DNA of 64,000 nt from an actinobacterium LLX17 (GCA_000471045.1 KI301992.1:1305408-1369407); one strand, 5' to 3'; positions 52,295 to 62,114 are shown, counted from the first letter of the stretch. The notes: a model not told the origin generated them from the letters alone. Program-made: numbers and translations.

Positions 52295-52792
52295 TCAACG
52301 CCGGGGCGTCTCGGCTTCTTCCGTCAGCCTAGCGAGTGCGTGCGACAGCACCGCGGCCACCGCCCCCGTTCGCACGGCAGCCCGGTCCCCGACGAGGTCG
52401 AGCCGTTCGGTCGAGACGCCCTCCGGCATCGCGACGGCGATCCAGACACGGCCCACGGGTTGTCCCTCGGAGGCGTCAGGACCGGCGTTGCCCGTGGTGG
52501 CGAGCCCGACGTCGGCGCCCAGCGTCCGCCTCGCGCCGCGGGCCATCTCCGCAGCCACCTGCTCGTCGATCGTGCCGTGCGCGTCGACCAGGTCGGCCTC
52601 GACTCCGAGGACCCCCGTCTTCACGTCGGCGGCGTAGGCGACCACTCCTCCGCGCACGACGGCCGACGCACCCGGGACCGAGACCAGCTCGGCGCACACC
52701 AGGCCGCCGGTGAGGGACTCGGCCGTGGCCACGGTGAGTCCCCGCTCGACCAGCCCAGCGACGAGGCGGGACCCCAGCGACGACTCGGTCAT
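52295..52792 (-). CDS. pncC: CinA C-terminal family nicotinamide-nucleotide amidohydrolase
   Basis: 165 residues, a stand-alone CinA C-terminal domain that deamidates nicotinamide mononucleotide in NAD salvage. Family motifs: TVATAESLTGGLVCAELVSV, FRGGVVAY-like VVRGGVVAYAADVK, GLATTGNAGPDASEGQPVG. The N-terminal MoCF domain of full CinA is absent, as in many actinobacteria. Starts four bases after pgsA. Confidence 0.93.
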   Translation of the reverse strand: MTESSLGSRLVAGLVERGLTVATAESLTGGLVCAELVSVPGASAVVRGGVVAYAADVKTGVLGVEADLVDAHGTIDEQVAAEMARGARRTLGADVGLATTGNAGPDASEGQPVGRVWIAVAMPEGVSTERLDLVGDRAAVRTGAVAAVLSHALARLTEEAETPRR

Positions 52793-52796
52793 GGCC

Positions 52797-53438
52797 TCAG
52801 GCGGGGTGGGTGGCCAGGTAGTCGGCGCGGATGCGGCGCGCGTCGATGACGTACTGCACGGCTGTGACGACGGTGATGGCGACGGCTGCGGCCATCACCA
52901 CGTGGGCGACCCAGAGCGTGACGTCGGCCGCGGTCGTGTCCCAGAGCTCGAGCGGCAGCGTGTACAGCGCCAGCGCCCCGGCCTGCAGGGTCGTCTTGAT
53001 GCGGCCGCCCTGGCTGGCGGGCATGACGCCGTACTTCTTGATGACGAAGCGCATCGCCGTGATGCCCCACTCGCGCACCAGCACGACGATCGTGACGGTC
53101 CAGAACAGCCAGTTGTCGAAGATGATCGCGAGTCCCACGAAGGCCATGCCGGTGAGGGCCTTGTCGGCGATCGGGTCGGCCAGCTTGCCGAAGTCCGTGA
53201 CCAGTCCGCGACTGCGGGCGAGGTCTCCGTCGACCCGGTCGGTCAGCATCAGCACCGTGAAGGCGACGAAGGCCCACACGCGCCAGGAGATGTCCTGTCC
53301 CCCGTCGGTCAGGAGGAGCCAACCGAACACCGGGACGCCGACGATGCGCAACACCGTCAGGACGTTGGCGATGTTGTAGTTGCTGGGGGCCTCGTGCTCG
53401 GGCGGGTTCGGCGACGCCGACGGCTCGGACGAAGTCAT
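52797..53438 (-). CDS. pgsA: CDP-diacylglycerol-glycerol-3-phosphate 3-phosphatidyltransferase
   Basis: 213 residues with about five membrane helices. The CDP-alcohol phosphotransferase motif is complete: DGDLAR, G and KLADPIADK supply the D-G-x2-A-R-x8-G-x3-D-x3-D pattern. Makes phosphatidylglycerophosphate for phosphatidylglycerol and cardiolipin. The N-terminal 20 residues are polar (SSEPSASPNPPEHEAPSNYN). Part of the ftsK-to-recA minus-strand series. Confidence 0.95.
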   Translation of the reverse strand: MTSSEPSASPNPPEHEAPSNYNIANVLTVLRIVGVPVFGWLLLTDGGQDISWRVWAFVAFTVLMLTDRVDGDLARSRGLVTDFGKLADPIADKALTGMAFVGLAIIFDNWLFWTVTIVVLVREWGITAMRFVIKKYGVMPASQGGRIKTTLQAGALALYTLPLELWDTTAADVTLWVAHVVMAAAVAITVVTAVQYVIDARRIRADYLATHPA

Positions 53439-53468
53439 GGAGGCCTTTCAGGCGGAAACCGGGACGCC

Positions 53469-53912
53469 TCAGTATGCGGCAGGACCGCGACGACGCGCCA
53501 ACTCGGACTCCGCCCGCTGGGGTGTGACGGTGGTCGCCACCCCCAGGGGCGTGGCGTGCATGCGGCGCCCGTCGATGCTGATGACCTTGACGCGGGCGCC
53601 GTGCCGGAGTCCGTCGCGACGCTCCACGCGGACGTCGCCCATCTCGCTCCACAACAGACCGATCCAGCCGTCGTCGCTCTGCAGCCGCACGCCGTGGTCG
53701 TCGGCGACGAACAGTGGCGTCCGCGGGTCGAGGCACCCGCGCAGCAGCGGGAGGGCGAGCAGCACGAGGACGCCGGCCAGCACAGCAGGGCCGACCTCGC
53801 GCCGGTCGTAGGCGAACCAGCCGAGCCCACCGGCGACGGCCAGCGCCAGCAGCGCGAGCGTCACCAGCAGGCCGATGCGCCGGTGGATCTCGAACGGCTC
53901 GCGATCGTTCAC
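53469..53912 (-). CDS. Hypothetical small membrane protein
   Basis: 147 residues from GTG 53912, which has a GAGG about nine bases upstream at the end of ftsK; a GTG three codons earlier is also possible. Two helices (IGLLVTLALLALAVAGGLGW, VGPAVLAGVLVLLALPLL) then a beta-rich cytoplasmic domain (VADDHGVRLQSDDGWIGLLW) that looks like a PH-like or bacterial membrane-associated beta domain. Family not recognised. Eleven bases after ftsK. Confidence 0.75.
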   Translation of the reverse strand: MNDREPFEIHRRIGLLVTLALLALAVAGGLGWFAYDRREVGPAVLAGVLVLLALPLLRGCLDPRTPLFVADDHGVRLQSDDGWIGLLWSEMGDVRVERRDGLRHGARVKVISIDGRRMHATPLGVATTVTPQRAESELARRRGPAAY

Positions 53913-53922
53913 TGCCCCCACC

Positions 53923-56430
53923 TCATGCGCCCAGCCCGATCGTCGACAGCACCTGCTCGAGCTCGTCGGGCTTGATCAGGACGTCGCGGGCCTTCGACCC
54001 CTCGCTGGGTCCGACGACGCCACGGCTCTCCATGATGTCCATGAGGCGTCCGGCCTTCGCGAACCCGACGCGCAGCTTGCGCTGCAGCATCGAGGTCGAG
54101 CCGAACTGCGTCGTCACCACGAGCTCGACGGCCTGCAGCACCAGGTCGAGGTCGTCGCCGATGTCCTCGTCGATCTCCTTCTTGGCCTGCTGCGGTGCCG
54201 TGACGTCCTCGCGGTACACCGGCTGCAGCTGGTCCTTGCAGTGCTGCACGACGGCGGCGATCTCGGTCTCCGTGATCCAGGCACCCTGCATGCGCATGGC
54301 CTTGTTGACGCCCATGGGCAGGAAGAGGCCGTCGCCCTGGCCGACCAGCTTCTCGGCGCCCGGCTGGTCGAGGATGACCCGGCTGTCGCCGAGCGAGCTG
54401 GTGGCGAACGCCAGCCGGCTCGGCACGTTGGCCTTGATCAGACCCGTGACCACGTCGACGCTGGGTCGCTGCGTGGCCAGCACCAGGTGGATGCCGGCCG
54501 CACGGGCCAGCTGGGTGATGCGGACGACCGAGTCCTCCACGTCGCGCGGCGCCACCATCATCAGGTCGGCGAGCTCGTCGACCACGACCAGCAGGTACGG
54601 GTACGGCGCCAGGTCGCGCTCGCTGCCCGGCGGAACCTGCACGGTGCCGGCCCGGACGGCCTTGTTGAAGTCGTCGATGTGCCGGAAGCCGAAGTTGGCG
54701 AGGTCGTCGTAGCGCATGTCCATCTCGCGCACGACCCACTGCAGCGCCTCGGCCGCCTTCTTGGGGTTGGTGATGATCGGCGTGATGAGGTGCGGGATGC
54801 CCTCGTAGGCCGTCAGCTCGACCCGCTTGGGGTCGACCATGATCATGCGCACCTCATCGGGCGTGGACCGCATGAGGATCGAGGCGATCATCGAGTTCAC
54901 GAAGCTCGACTTGCCCGAGCCGGTGGCACCGGCCACCAGCAGGTGGGGCATCTTCGCGAGGTTCGCGACGACGAAGCCGCCCTCGACGTCCTTGCCGAGG
55001 CCGATCACCATCGGGTGATGATCGCTGCGCGCCTTCTGCGAGCGCAGCACGTCGCCGAGGCTGACCATCTCCTTGTCGACGTTGGGGATCTCGACGCCGA
55101 TCGCCGACTTGCCCGGGATGGGGCTGAGGATGCGCACCTCGTTGGAGGCGACCGCGTAGGCGATGTTCTTGCTGAGGGCGGTCACCTTCTCGACCTTGAC
55201 CGCCGGGCCGAGCTCGACCTCGTAGCGCGTGACCGTCGGACCACGTGTGTAGCCGGTGACCTGGGCATCGATCTTGAACTGCTCGAGCACCTCGGTCAGG
55301 CGCTGCACCACCTCGTCGGAGGCGGTGCTGCGGGCCTTGTGCGGAGAGCCCTCGCGCAGCACCGTGCTGTCGGGCAGCGAGTAGACGACGTCGCCCGAGA
55401 GGGCGAGCTGCTCGGCGCGGGCCGGCAGCGGCTCCATCGGCGGCAGCTCGGAAGACTCCGACGTCGTGTCGGCGGCCTCGGCGTCGGAGGAACCGGCGCC
55501 GTCGAAAGGCTCGATGTCGGGGACGACCGGCTTCGGGCGCTTGCGCGCCGTCGGCTTCTCGTCGGGATCCTCGATCAGCGGATTCTCGTACGGCTCGTCG
55601 ACGGCAAGATCGGTGCGCGGATGACGCTTCGGGGCGGCCGAGTCGGACTCGCCCCCACCCTCGACCCCGTCCTTGGCGCCACGGTTGAGGGCGCGGTCGC
55701 GCACCTCGCGGAGGCGGGTGGGCACGGCGTGGAGCGGGGTGTTGCTCAGCACGAGCACGCCGAACGCCACGACCAGCACCAGCAGGGGTGCGACCACGAA
55801 GGGGGTCTTGAGCAGATCGATCAGCACGGCGGAGAACAGGAAGCCGATGGCTCCACCAGCGTCGCGCACGGCCGCCATGTCGTCGGGGCGCGGCACGCCG
55901 TGGGCCAGGTGCACGAGTCCGAGCACGCCGCCACCGACGGCGAGCCAGGCGATCACCTGTCGTCCTGCGGGGCCCTGCTCCTGCGGATGACGCAGCGTCC
56001 GCCACGCGACGAAGCCGAGAGCGAGGGGGACGGCGCCGGCCAGGACGCCGACGCTCCCCTCGCAGACCTGGCGGACGCCACGGCCGACCGGGCCCGGGAT
56101 CTGCCACCAGGTGGAGGCCGCCACGACGATCGCAAGACCGATGACCGCCAGGCCGACACCATCACGTCGCTGGGCGGGGTCGAGGTCGCGGGCACTGCTG
56201 CCGATGCTGCGAGCGATCGCGCCGACCACACCGGCGATGCCGAGCCAGATCGTGCGCAGCATCTTGCCGATGCTCGCCACAGCACCACCGGAGCCTGACT
56301 TCGAGGTCGTCGAAGTGCGCTTCGTGGGTCGCTTCGCGGGTGACTTCGCGGGGGTGCGCGCCTTGGTGGTGGAGCGTGACCGCGAACCGGACGGCCGCTT
56401 GCGCGGCGGGGAAGTCGTACGGGTCGCCAT
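53923..56430 (-). CDS. ftsK: DNA translocase FtsK
   Basis: 835 residues. A basic N-terminus (TSPPRKRPSGSRSRSTTKAR), four membrane helices (about 70-230), an acidic Pro/Asp linker, then the motor: Walker A VAGATGSGKSSFVNSMI, RMIMVDPKRVELTAYEGIPH, Walker B YLLVVVDELADLMM, and the C-terminal gamma domain (LQRKLRVGFAKAGRLMDIME) that reads KOPS sites. Pumps chromosome ends through the closing septum and activates dimer resolution. Normal SpoIIIE/FtsK length. Confidence 0.97.
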   Translation of the reverse strand: MATRTTSPPRKRPSGSRSRSTTKARTPAKSPAKRPTKRTSTTSKSGSGGAVASIGKMLRTIWLGIAGVVGAIARSIGSSARDLDPAQRRDGVGLAVIGLAIVVAASTWWQIPGPVGRGVRQVCEGSVGVLAGAVPLALGFVAWRTLRHPQEQGPAGRQVIAWLAVGGGVLGLVHLAHGVPRPDDMAAVRDAGGAIGFLFSAVLIDLLKTPFVVAPLLVLVVAFGVLVLSNTPLHAVPTRLREVRDRALNRGAKDGVEGGGESDSAAPKRHPRTDLAVDEPYENPLIEDPDEKPTARKRPKPVVPDIEPFDGAGSSDAEAADTTSESSELPPMEPLPARAEQLALSGDVVYSLPDSTVLREGSPHKARSTASDEVVQRLTEVLEQFKIDAQVTGYTRGPTVTRYEVELGPAVKVEKVTALSKNIAYAVASNEVRILSPIPGKSAIGVEIPNVDKEMVSLGDVLRSQKARSDHHPMVIGLGKDVEGGFVVANLAKMPHLLVAGATGSGKSSFVNSMIASILMRSTPDEVRMIMVDPKRVELTAYEGIPHLITPIITNPKKAAEALQWVVREMDMRYDDLANFGFRHIDDFNKAVRAGTVQVPPGSERDLAPYPYLLVVVDELADLMMVAPRDVEDSVVRITQLARAAGIHLVLATQRPSVDVVTGLIKANVPSRLAFATSSLGDSRVILDQPGAEKLVGQGDGLFLPMGVNKAMRMQGAWITETEIAAVVQHCKDQLQPVYREDVTAPQQAKKEIDEDIGDDLDLVLQAVELVVTTQFGSTSMLQRKLRVGFAKAGRLMDIMESRGVVGPSEGSKARDVLIKPDELEQVLSTIGLGA

Positions 56431-56439
56431 GCTGGAAGC

Positions 56440-57180
56440 CTAGAGGACCGCTCGAGGGTTTCCGGGCATTGGCGCGCGCGCCCCGTCCGGTGACATCCAG
56501 TCCGAGCGTGACCGGGCGCGACCCAGCACCAGTGCCACGAGTCGAGGGTCGGGTGGCCCGGACGGCACGAGCGGGGCCGTCACCACGTCGGCGCCCGCTG
56601 ACTGCAGCGCGTCGTGAGCCGGTCCGACCGTCAGCAGGTAGCTGCTGAGCACCACGCGCCGCTGGTACGCCCGAGCGACGTCGATCGCCTCGGCGAGGCC
56701 CGTGTCGGCTCCGGCGAGCGTTCCCACGTGCACCCGCCCGCCCCACACCGCGCTGAGCAGACGAGCCGCCTGCCCGACGTCCTCGACGGCCTCGGCGTCG
56801 CCGATCGCGTCGGTGGCCAGCACGATGGTGTCGTCCTGCCGCGCCCCGGCCTCGACGAGGCGTTGCACACCGATCTCTGCGAGGACCCAGTCCGGTCCGA
56901 TCGGCGGCGTCACCGACACCGACGGATCCAGCCGCGCGGCCGCCAGCACCCCCCGCAGCTCGGCGCGATTGGCCGTCAACAGCAGCGGGACGACGGCGCG
57001 CGGTCCTGCGGTCGACCGGATCACCTCGGCGAGGGCCGGCGACTGCACGTCGAGGTAGCCGTCCAGGACGTCGAGGCCGTGCGCCTCACGACGCACCGCG
57101 TTGACGAGCCGCGCCACGTTGGCCCGGCCCTCGGCACTGTGGGAGCCCTCCGCGCACAGCACGAGGGCGCGGTTCACCAC
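56440..57180 (-). CDS. CbiX/sirohydrochlorin chelatase-like protein
   Basis: 246 residues. Two related alpha/beta repeats of the CbiX/SirB type: LVLCAEGSHSAEGRANVARL (the usual active-site HGS is EGS with H next to it), DVLDGYLDVQSPALAEVI, and RAVVPLLLTANRAELRGVLA; the second repeat has VLATDAIGDAEAVEDV and RVVLSSYLLTVGP. True chelatases insert Co or Fe into sirohydrochlorin with histidines; these are partly altered, so activity is uncertain. Ten bases upstream of ftsK. Confidence 0.75.
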   Translation of the reverse strand: MVNRALVLCAEGSHSAEGRANVARLVNAVRREAHGLDVLDGYLDVQSPALAEVIRSTAGPRAVVPLLLTANRAELRGVLAAARLDPSVSVTPPIGPDWVLAEIGVQRLVEAGARQDDTIVLATDAIGDAEAVEDVGQAARLLSAVWGGRVHVGTLAGADTGLAEAIDVARAYQRRVVLSSYLLTVGPAHDALQSAGADVVTAPLVPSGPPDPRLVALVLGRARSRSDWMSPDGARAPMPGNPRAVL

Positions 57181-57319
57181 CGACGCTCCCCCGAGCTCTC
57201 TGCGTGCCCCGTGGCCCCCGACGCCTCCCTCACCGCCCCAGCGTCACCGCCGGGTGTTTCGCGACAGTTTCAGACGTGGTTCAGGTCGGTGACGTTCGGG
57301 GCGTGAAGTTCGGGGCAGG

Positions 57320-58999
57320 TCAGGCCTCGACGACGATCGGCACGATCATCGGGCGGCGACGCAGTCGGCGGCCGACGAACGAGCCCAGCACACGGCGGAT
57401 GATCTGCTGCAGCTGGCGCGTGTCGCGCGTGCCGTCGGCCAACGCGTCCTCGAGCGCGGCGACGACCTTCGGCATGACCTCGTCGAAGACGCTGTCGTCC
57501 TCGGCCAGACCGCGAGCGTGGATCTCGGGCTTGTTGACGAGCTTGCCCGTCGTGGAGTCGATGACGACGACGGCCGAGATGAAGCCTTCCTCGCCCAGGA
57601 CGCGACGGTCCTTGAGGTCGGAGTCGGAGATGTCGCCGACCGAGGAACCGTCGACGTAGACGTAGCCGCAGTCGAAGGCGCCGGTGATCTCGGCGTGCCC
57701 GTCGACGAGGTCGATGACGTAGCCGTCCTCGGCCAGGAGCACGTTCGGGACGCCGGTCTGGCGCGCCAGCGCACCGTTGGCGTGCAGGTGCCGGATCTCG
57801 CCGTGCACCGGCATGACGTTGGTGGGCTTGACGATGTTGTAGCAGTAGAGCAGCTCGCCGGCCGACGCGTGACCGGAGACGTGCACCAGCGCGTTGCCCT
57901 TGTGCACGACGCGCGCGCCGAGCTTGGTGAGGCCGTCGATGACGCGGTAGATGGCGTTCTCGTTGCCGGGGATCAGCGACGACGCCATGAGCACGGTGTC
58001 GCCGGGCTCGAGGCTGACCTGCTGGTGACTGCGGTTGGCCATGCGCGACAGGGCGGCCATCGGCTCGCCCTGCGAACCGGTCGACATCAGCACCATCTTG
58101 TGCGGCGGGGCGGCGTCGATCTTGTCGACCACCACGCCGTCCGGCACCTTGAGGTAGCCGAGCTCGCGGGCGATCTGCATGTTGCGGACCATGGAGCGGC
58201 CGACGTAGGCGACCTTGCGGTCGTGCCGCACGGCCGCGTCGAGCACCTGCTGGACGCGGTGGATGTGCGAGGCGAACGAGGCCACGATGATGCGCTTGGT
58301 GCTGCTGGCGAACACCGCGTCGATCGCCGGCGTGATGTTGCGCTCCGAGACCGTGAAGCCCGGCACGTCGGCGTTCGTGGAGTCGGTGAGGAACAGGTCG
58401 ACGCCCGCCTCGCCCAGGCGGGCGAACGCGCGGAGGTCGGTGATGCGGCCGTCGAGCGGCAGCTGGTCCATCTTGAAGTCGCCGGTGTGCAGCGCGACGC
58501 CCGCAGGCGTCTTGATCGCCACGGCCAGCGCGTCGGGGATCGAGTGGTTGACGGCCACGAACTCGCACTCGAACGGCCCGAAGGTCTCGACGTCGCCCTC
58601 CGCCACGATGTGCTTCGGCACGTCCTTGAGCTTGTGCTCACGCAGCTTGGGGTCGACCAGCGCCAGGGTCAGCTGCGAGCCGACCACGGGGATGTTGCCG
58701 CGCTCGCGCAGCAGGTAGGGCAGGGCGCCGATGTGGTCCTCGTGACCGTGCGTGAGGACGACGGCCACGACGTCGTCGAGTCGGTCACGGATCGGCTGGA
58801 AGTCCGGCAGGATCAGGTCGACGCCGGGGTGGTGCTCCTCGGGGAACAGCACACCGCAGTCGACGATCAGCAGCTTGCCGCCGAACTCGAAGACCGTCAT
58901 GTTGCGGCCGATCTCGCCGAGACCGCCGAGGGCGAAGACGCGCAGGCCGTCCGCGGGAAGCGCCGGCGGCGGGCCCAGCTCGAGGTGAAGATGACTCAT
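57320..58999 (-). CDS. rnj: Ribonuclease J
   Basis: 559 residues. Metallo-beta-lactamase/beta-CASP nuclease acting as 5'-3' exonuclease and endonuclease in RNA decay. Metal motif LTHGHEDHIGALPYLL, GVALHTGDFKMD, beta-CASP FLTDSTNADVPGF and MVLMSTGSQGEPMAALSRMA, and VSGHASAGELLYC. C-terminal domain from about residue 460. The ATG at 58999 is preceded by GGAGG seven bases away, and this Shine-Dalgarno sequence is inside a hairpin (59001-59040). Confidence 0.97.
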   Translation of the reverse strand: MSHLHLELGPPPALPADGLRVFALGGLGEIGRNMTVFEFGGKLLIVDCGVLFPEEHHPGVDLILPDFQPIRDRLDDVVAVVLTHGHEDHIGALPYLLRERGNIPVVGSQLTLALVDPKLREHKLKDVPKHIVAEGDVETFGPFECEFVAVNHSIPDALAVAIKTPAGVALHTGDFKMDQLPLDGRITDLRAFARLGEAGVDLFLTDSTNADVPGFTVSERNITPAIDAVFASSTKRIIVASFASHIHRVQQVLDAAVRHDRKVAYVGRSMVRNMQIARELGYLKVPDGVVVDKIDAAPPHKMVLMSTGSQGEPMAALSRMANRSHQQVSLEPGDTVLMASSLIPGNENAIYRVIDGLTKLGARVVHKGNALVHVSGHASAGELLYCYNIVKPTNVMPVHGEIRHLHANGALARQTGVPNVLLAEDGYVIDLVDGHAEITGAFDCGYVYVDGSSVGDISDSDLKDRRVLGEEGFISAVVVIDSTTGKLVNKPEIHARGLAEDDSVFDEVMPKVVAALEDALADGTRDTRQLQQIIRRVLGSFVGRRLRRRPMIVPIVVEA

Positions 59000-59000
59000 G

Positions 59001-59040
59001 CCGCTACCTCCGTGGGAAGAGCACAGTACGGAGGAAGCGG
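59001..59040 (-). promoter_or_regulatory. Hairpin sequestering the rnj ribosome-binding site
   Basis: Plus-strand arms CCGCTACCTCCGT (59001-59013) and ACGGAGGAAGCGG (59028-59040) pair over 12 of 13 positions with a 14-base loop. On the transcript the arm next to the start codon contains the GGAGG Shine-Dalgarno sequence of rnj. Folding would block initiation; cleavage or unfolding would free it. Suggests autocontrol by RNase J. No T-run, so not a terminator. Confidence 0.7.
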
Positions 59041-59075
59041 CATGCCGGTTCCATGGTTCACTCGCTGGCGCTCGT

Positions 59076-59987
59076 TCATGTATGTGCCTTCAGGGTTCGC
59101 ATCGCGGTGCGGATGACCGCGACCTGGTCGGGTGTGGCCGCCGAGAGCGGCAGGCGCACGTGGGTGGAGGGCAGCAGGCCCAGCTCGTGCATGACGATCT
59201 TGGCGCTGATCGCGCCCTGCGTCTGGCCCATGATCGCGTCAACGACCGGGACGAGGCGCCGGTCGATCTCGCGGGCAGTCTTCAGGTCACCGGCGTCGAC
59301 CGCCTCGACCATGGCCTTGTACTCGGCGGCCGCCGCGTGACCGACGACGCTGACGAGGCCGGCGGCGCCGACGGCGAGCCACGCGAGGTTGGCGGCATCG
59401 TCGCCGGAGTAGACGGCGAGGTCGGTGGAGTCCATGATCCAGGCGCCGCGCTGCAGGTCGCCCACGGCGTCCTTGACGGCGACGACGGCCGGCCGGTCGT
59501 TCATCAGCAGGTAGGTGTCACGACTGAGCTGGGTGCCGGTACGGCCGGGGATGTCGTACAGCATCACGGGCGTGTCGCCGCCTGCGGCGACCACGGCGTC
59601 GACGTGCGCGACGATGCCGGCCTGCGGGGGCTTGGAGTAGTAGGGCGTGACGACGAGCAGTCCGTGCGCACCGATGCGGGCAGCGCCCTCGGCCAGCTCG
59701 ACCGAGTGGCGGGTGTCGTTGGTGCCCACGCCGGCGATGATGGTGGCGCGGTCGCCGACGGCCTCGAGCACGGCGGCCAGCACGCGGCCGTCCTCCTCGC
59801 CGGTCGTGGTGGGCGACTCGCCCGTCGTGCCGCTGACGACGAGACCGTCGTTGCCGGCGTCGACGAGGTGCGTGGCGATCTGCTGAGCTGCGTCGAGGTC
59901 GAGCTGACCATCGGCGGTGAACGGCGTGACCATCGCGGTGAGCACGCGGCCGAACGGCGCGGCCACGGAGGCGAGGGGGGAAGGCAT
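59076..59987 (-). CDS. dapA: 4-hydroxy-tetrahydrodipicolinate synthase
   Basis: 303 residues, (beta/alpha)8 aldolase joining pyruvate and aspartate semialdehyde in the lysine/DAP pathway. Substrate loop SGTTGESPTTTGEE, tyrosine in VVTPYYSKPPQAG and VMLYDIPGRTG, Schiff-base lysine in VVAVKDAVGDL. Lies upstream of rnj on the same strand, as in many actinobacteria. Divergent from the thioesterase-like gene. Confidence 0.97.
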   Translation of the reverse strand: MPSPLASVAAPFGRVLTAMVTPFTADGQLDLDAAQQIATHLVDAGNDGLVVSGTTGESPTTTGEEDGRVLAAVLEAVGDRATIIAGVGTNDTRHSVELAEGAARIGAHGLLVVTPYYSKPPQAGIVAHVDAVVAAGGDTPVMLYDIPGRTGTQLSRDTYLLMNDRPAVVAVKDAVGDLQRGAWIMDSTDLAVYSGDDAANLAWLAVGAAGLVSVVGHAAAAEYKAMVEAVDAGDLKTAREIDRRLVPVVDAIMGQTQGAISAKIVMHELGLLPSTHVRLPLSAATPDQVAVIRTAMRTLKAHT

Positions 59988-60036
59988 GTGTCGAGGCTAC
60001 CGCCAGTCTGTCGGAGAGCAGCGGCAGGATGGTGCC

Positions 60037-60822
60037 GTGACCGACGACGTGTACGACATCGACACCGCCTCCTCCGCCCTCGGCGACGGGGTGCGACACC
60101 TGGACCTGACCGACCGCTGGAACACCCCGCTGGGCCGCCCGAACGGTGGCTACATCCTGGCGGCGATGCTGCGCGGGCTCGGCGACGAGATCGGCAGCGA
60201 CTCGCCGCTCGTGGCCGCCATCACCTACGACCGGGCACCGTCGGTCGGTCCCGGCACGCTCACCTGCCGCACCCGGCACGCGGGTCGCCGCATCCGCAGT
60301 GGCGAGGCCACGCTGATGCAGGACGACCGCACCATCGCGCAGCTGTCGGCCAGCTTCGGCGAGCGGTCCGGCGACCGGCACCTCGAGCGTGGCGCACCGC
60401 CGGAGCTGCCGCCCGCGGAGTCGTGCGTCGACCCGCGCGGTCACGGCCTGCCCCCGGGCGGCATCTTCGACCGCGTCGACTACCGCCTGTCCGACGTGCC
60501 CGGCTTCTTCATGGGCTCGCCCAGCGGAGAGTCGGAGTACGCGCTCTACATGCAGCTGCGCGACGGGCGCCCCATTGATCGGCCGGCCCTCGCATTCCTG
60601 TGCGACGCGTTCGCTCCCCCGGCGCTCGAGCTCGAGGGTGTCAGCAACTCGATGACCATCCAGCTCACGACGCACCTCTACGACGTGCCAGCTCCGGGCT
60701 GGTTGGCCGCGCGCTTCACCACCCGGCACGTCACCGGCGAGTTCCACGACGAGGACTGCGAGCTCTGGGACTCCACCGGTCGCCTGGTCGCCCAGAGCCG
60801 TCAGCTCGCGCTGCTGGTCTGA
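60037..60822 (+). CDS. TesB-like acyl-CoA thioesterase family protein
   Basis: 261 residues from GTG 60037 (VTDDVYDIDTASSALGDG), with AGGA ten bases upstream. Double-hotdog pattern: RWNTPLGRPNGGYILAAMLR, ITYDRAPSVGPGTLTCRTRH, then in the second half MTIQLTTHLYDVPAPGWLAA and FHDEDCELWDSTGRLVAQSR. Resembles the actinobacterial thioesterase family related to TesB and FcoT-like proteins. Ends ten bases from the converging folA stop. Substrate unknown. Confidence 0.82.
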   Translation: MTDDVYDIDTASSALGDGVRHLDLTDRWNTPLGRPNGGYILAAMLRGLGDEIGSDSPLVAAITYDRAPSVGPGTLTCRTRHAGRRIRSGEATLMQDDRTIAQLSASFGERSGDRHLERGAPPELPPAESCVDPRGHGLPPGGIFDRVDYRLSDVPGFFMGSPSGESEYALYMQLRDGRPIDRPALAFLCDAFAPPALELEGVSNSMTIQLTTHLYDVPAPGWLAARFTTRHVTGEFHDEDCELWDSTGRLVAQSRQLALLV

Positions 60823-60831
60823 GGGCTCTCG

Positions 60832-61308
60832 TCAGGCGCGCTGGTACGTGACGATGTCGTAGCCGTCGTGGGAGGACCGGTCGGTCTCGGTCCAGCGGGT
60901 CGGGTCGATCGGCTCGAACCACGCATCGCCGTCGGGTGACTGGTGCACGTGCGTGACGACCATGCGGTCGACGACGTCGGCAGCCAAGGCCTCGCGGTAG
61001 ACCTGCGCCCCACCCACGAGGAAGATGACCTCACCGAGCGACTGCGCCGCCTTGAGGGCGGAGTCCAGACTGTCGGCCTTCAGGGCCCCGGCCGGCAACG
61101 GGTAGCCGGAGTCGTGCGTCAGCACGATCGAGGTGCGACCGGGCAGCGGCCGGCCGATCGACTCGAACGTGGCCCGCCCCATGACGATCGGGTGGCCCCA
61201 GGTGAGCTCCTTGAACTGCTTCTGGTCGCCCGTGGGCGGCCAGGGCATGCCGCCGTCAGCGCCGATGACCCCGTTGTCGCCGACGGCGACCACGATCGTG
61301 ACGCTCAT
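60832..61308 (-). CDS. folA: Dihydrofolate reductase
   Basis: 158 residues. [20 protein letters not shown] at the substrate site, catalytic acid region [34 protein letters not shown], and NADPH-site [15 protein letters not shown]. Regenerates tetrahydrofolate used up by ThyA. ATGA overlap with thyA, so the two are coupled. Confidence 0.96.
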   Translation of the reverse strand: MSVTIVVAVGDNGVIGADGGMPWPPTGDQKQFKELTWGHPIVMGRATFESIGRPLPGRTSIVLTHDSGYPLPAGALKADSLDSALKAAQSLGEVIFLVGGAQVYREALAADVVDRMVVTHVHQSPDGDAWFEPIDPTRWTETDRSSHDGYDIVTYQRA

Positions 61309-62114
61309 ACGGCGATCGGCGCGGAGATGCGCGGGTGGGGGTCGTAGCCACTGACCTTGATGGACTCCAGCGTGAAGCCGTCGATCGAGTCGACCTGCGG
61401 GTCGAGCCAGAGCTCGGGCAGCGGGCGCGGGTCGCGGGTCAGCTGCTCACGGGCCTGGTCGAGGTGGTTGAGGTACAGGTGCGCATCGCCGAAGGTGTGC
61501 ACGAAGTCGCCCGGCACGAGACCCGTGACCTGCGCGACCATGTGGGTGAGCAACGCGTACGACGCGATGTTGAACGGCACGCCGAGGAAGACGTCGGCCG
61601 ACCGCTGGTACAGCTGGCAGCTCAGGCGTCCTGGCCCGTCGGCCTGCGGGGCGACGTAGAACTGGAAGAACGCGTGGCACGGGGCGAGCGCCATGTCGGG
61701 CAGGTCGGCGACGTTCCAGGCGCTGACGATGTGTCGGCGCGAGTCCGGATCGGACTTCAGCGCCTCGATGACGCCGGCGAGCTGGTCGATCGTCTGGCCC
61801 GACGGCGTGGGCCACGAGCGCCACTGGTGGCCGTAGACGGGGCCGAGCTCGCCGTTCTCGTCGGCCCACTCGTCCCAGATGGTGATGGCGTTCTCGCGCA
61901 GCCATCCGGTGTTGGTGGAGCCCGAGACGAACCACAGCAGCTCGCCGACGACCGACTTGAGGTGGACCTTCTTGGTGGTCACGAGCGGGAAGCCGTCCGC
62001 GAGGTCGAAGCGCATCTGGTGGCCAAAGACGCTGCGCGTGCCGGTACCCGTGCGGTCGCCCTTCTCGACACCTTCGTCGAGGACACGCCGGACGAGCTCG
62101 AGGTACTGCTGCAT
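61305..62114 (-). CDS. thyA: Thymidylate synthase ThyA
   Basis: 269 residues. Catalytic cysteine in [54 protein letters not shown], and folate/dUMP contacts [17 protein letters not shown]. Makes dTMP from dUMP with methylene-tetrahydrofolate. First gene of thyA-folA. Confidence 0.97.
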   Translation of the reverse strand: MQQYLELVRRVLDEGVEKGDRTGTGTRSVFGHQMRFDLADGFPLVTTKKVHLKSVVGELLWFVSGSTNTGWLRENAITIWDEWADENGELGPVYGHQWRSWPTPSGQTIDQLAGVIEALKSDPDSRRHIVSAWNVADLPDMALAPCHAFFQFYVAPQADGPGRLSCQLYQRSADVFLGVPFNIASYALLTHMVAQVTGLVPGDFVHTFGDAHLYLNHLDQAREQLTRDPRPLPELWLDPQVDSIDGFTLESIKVSGYDPHPRISAPIAV

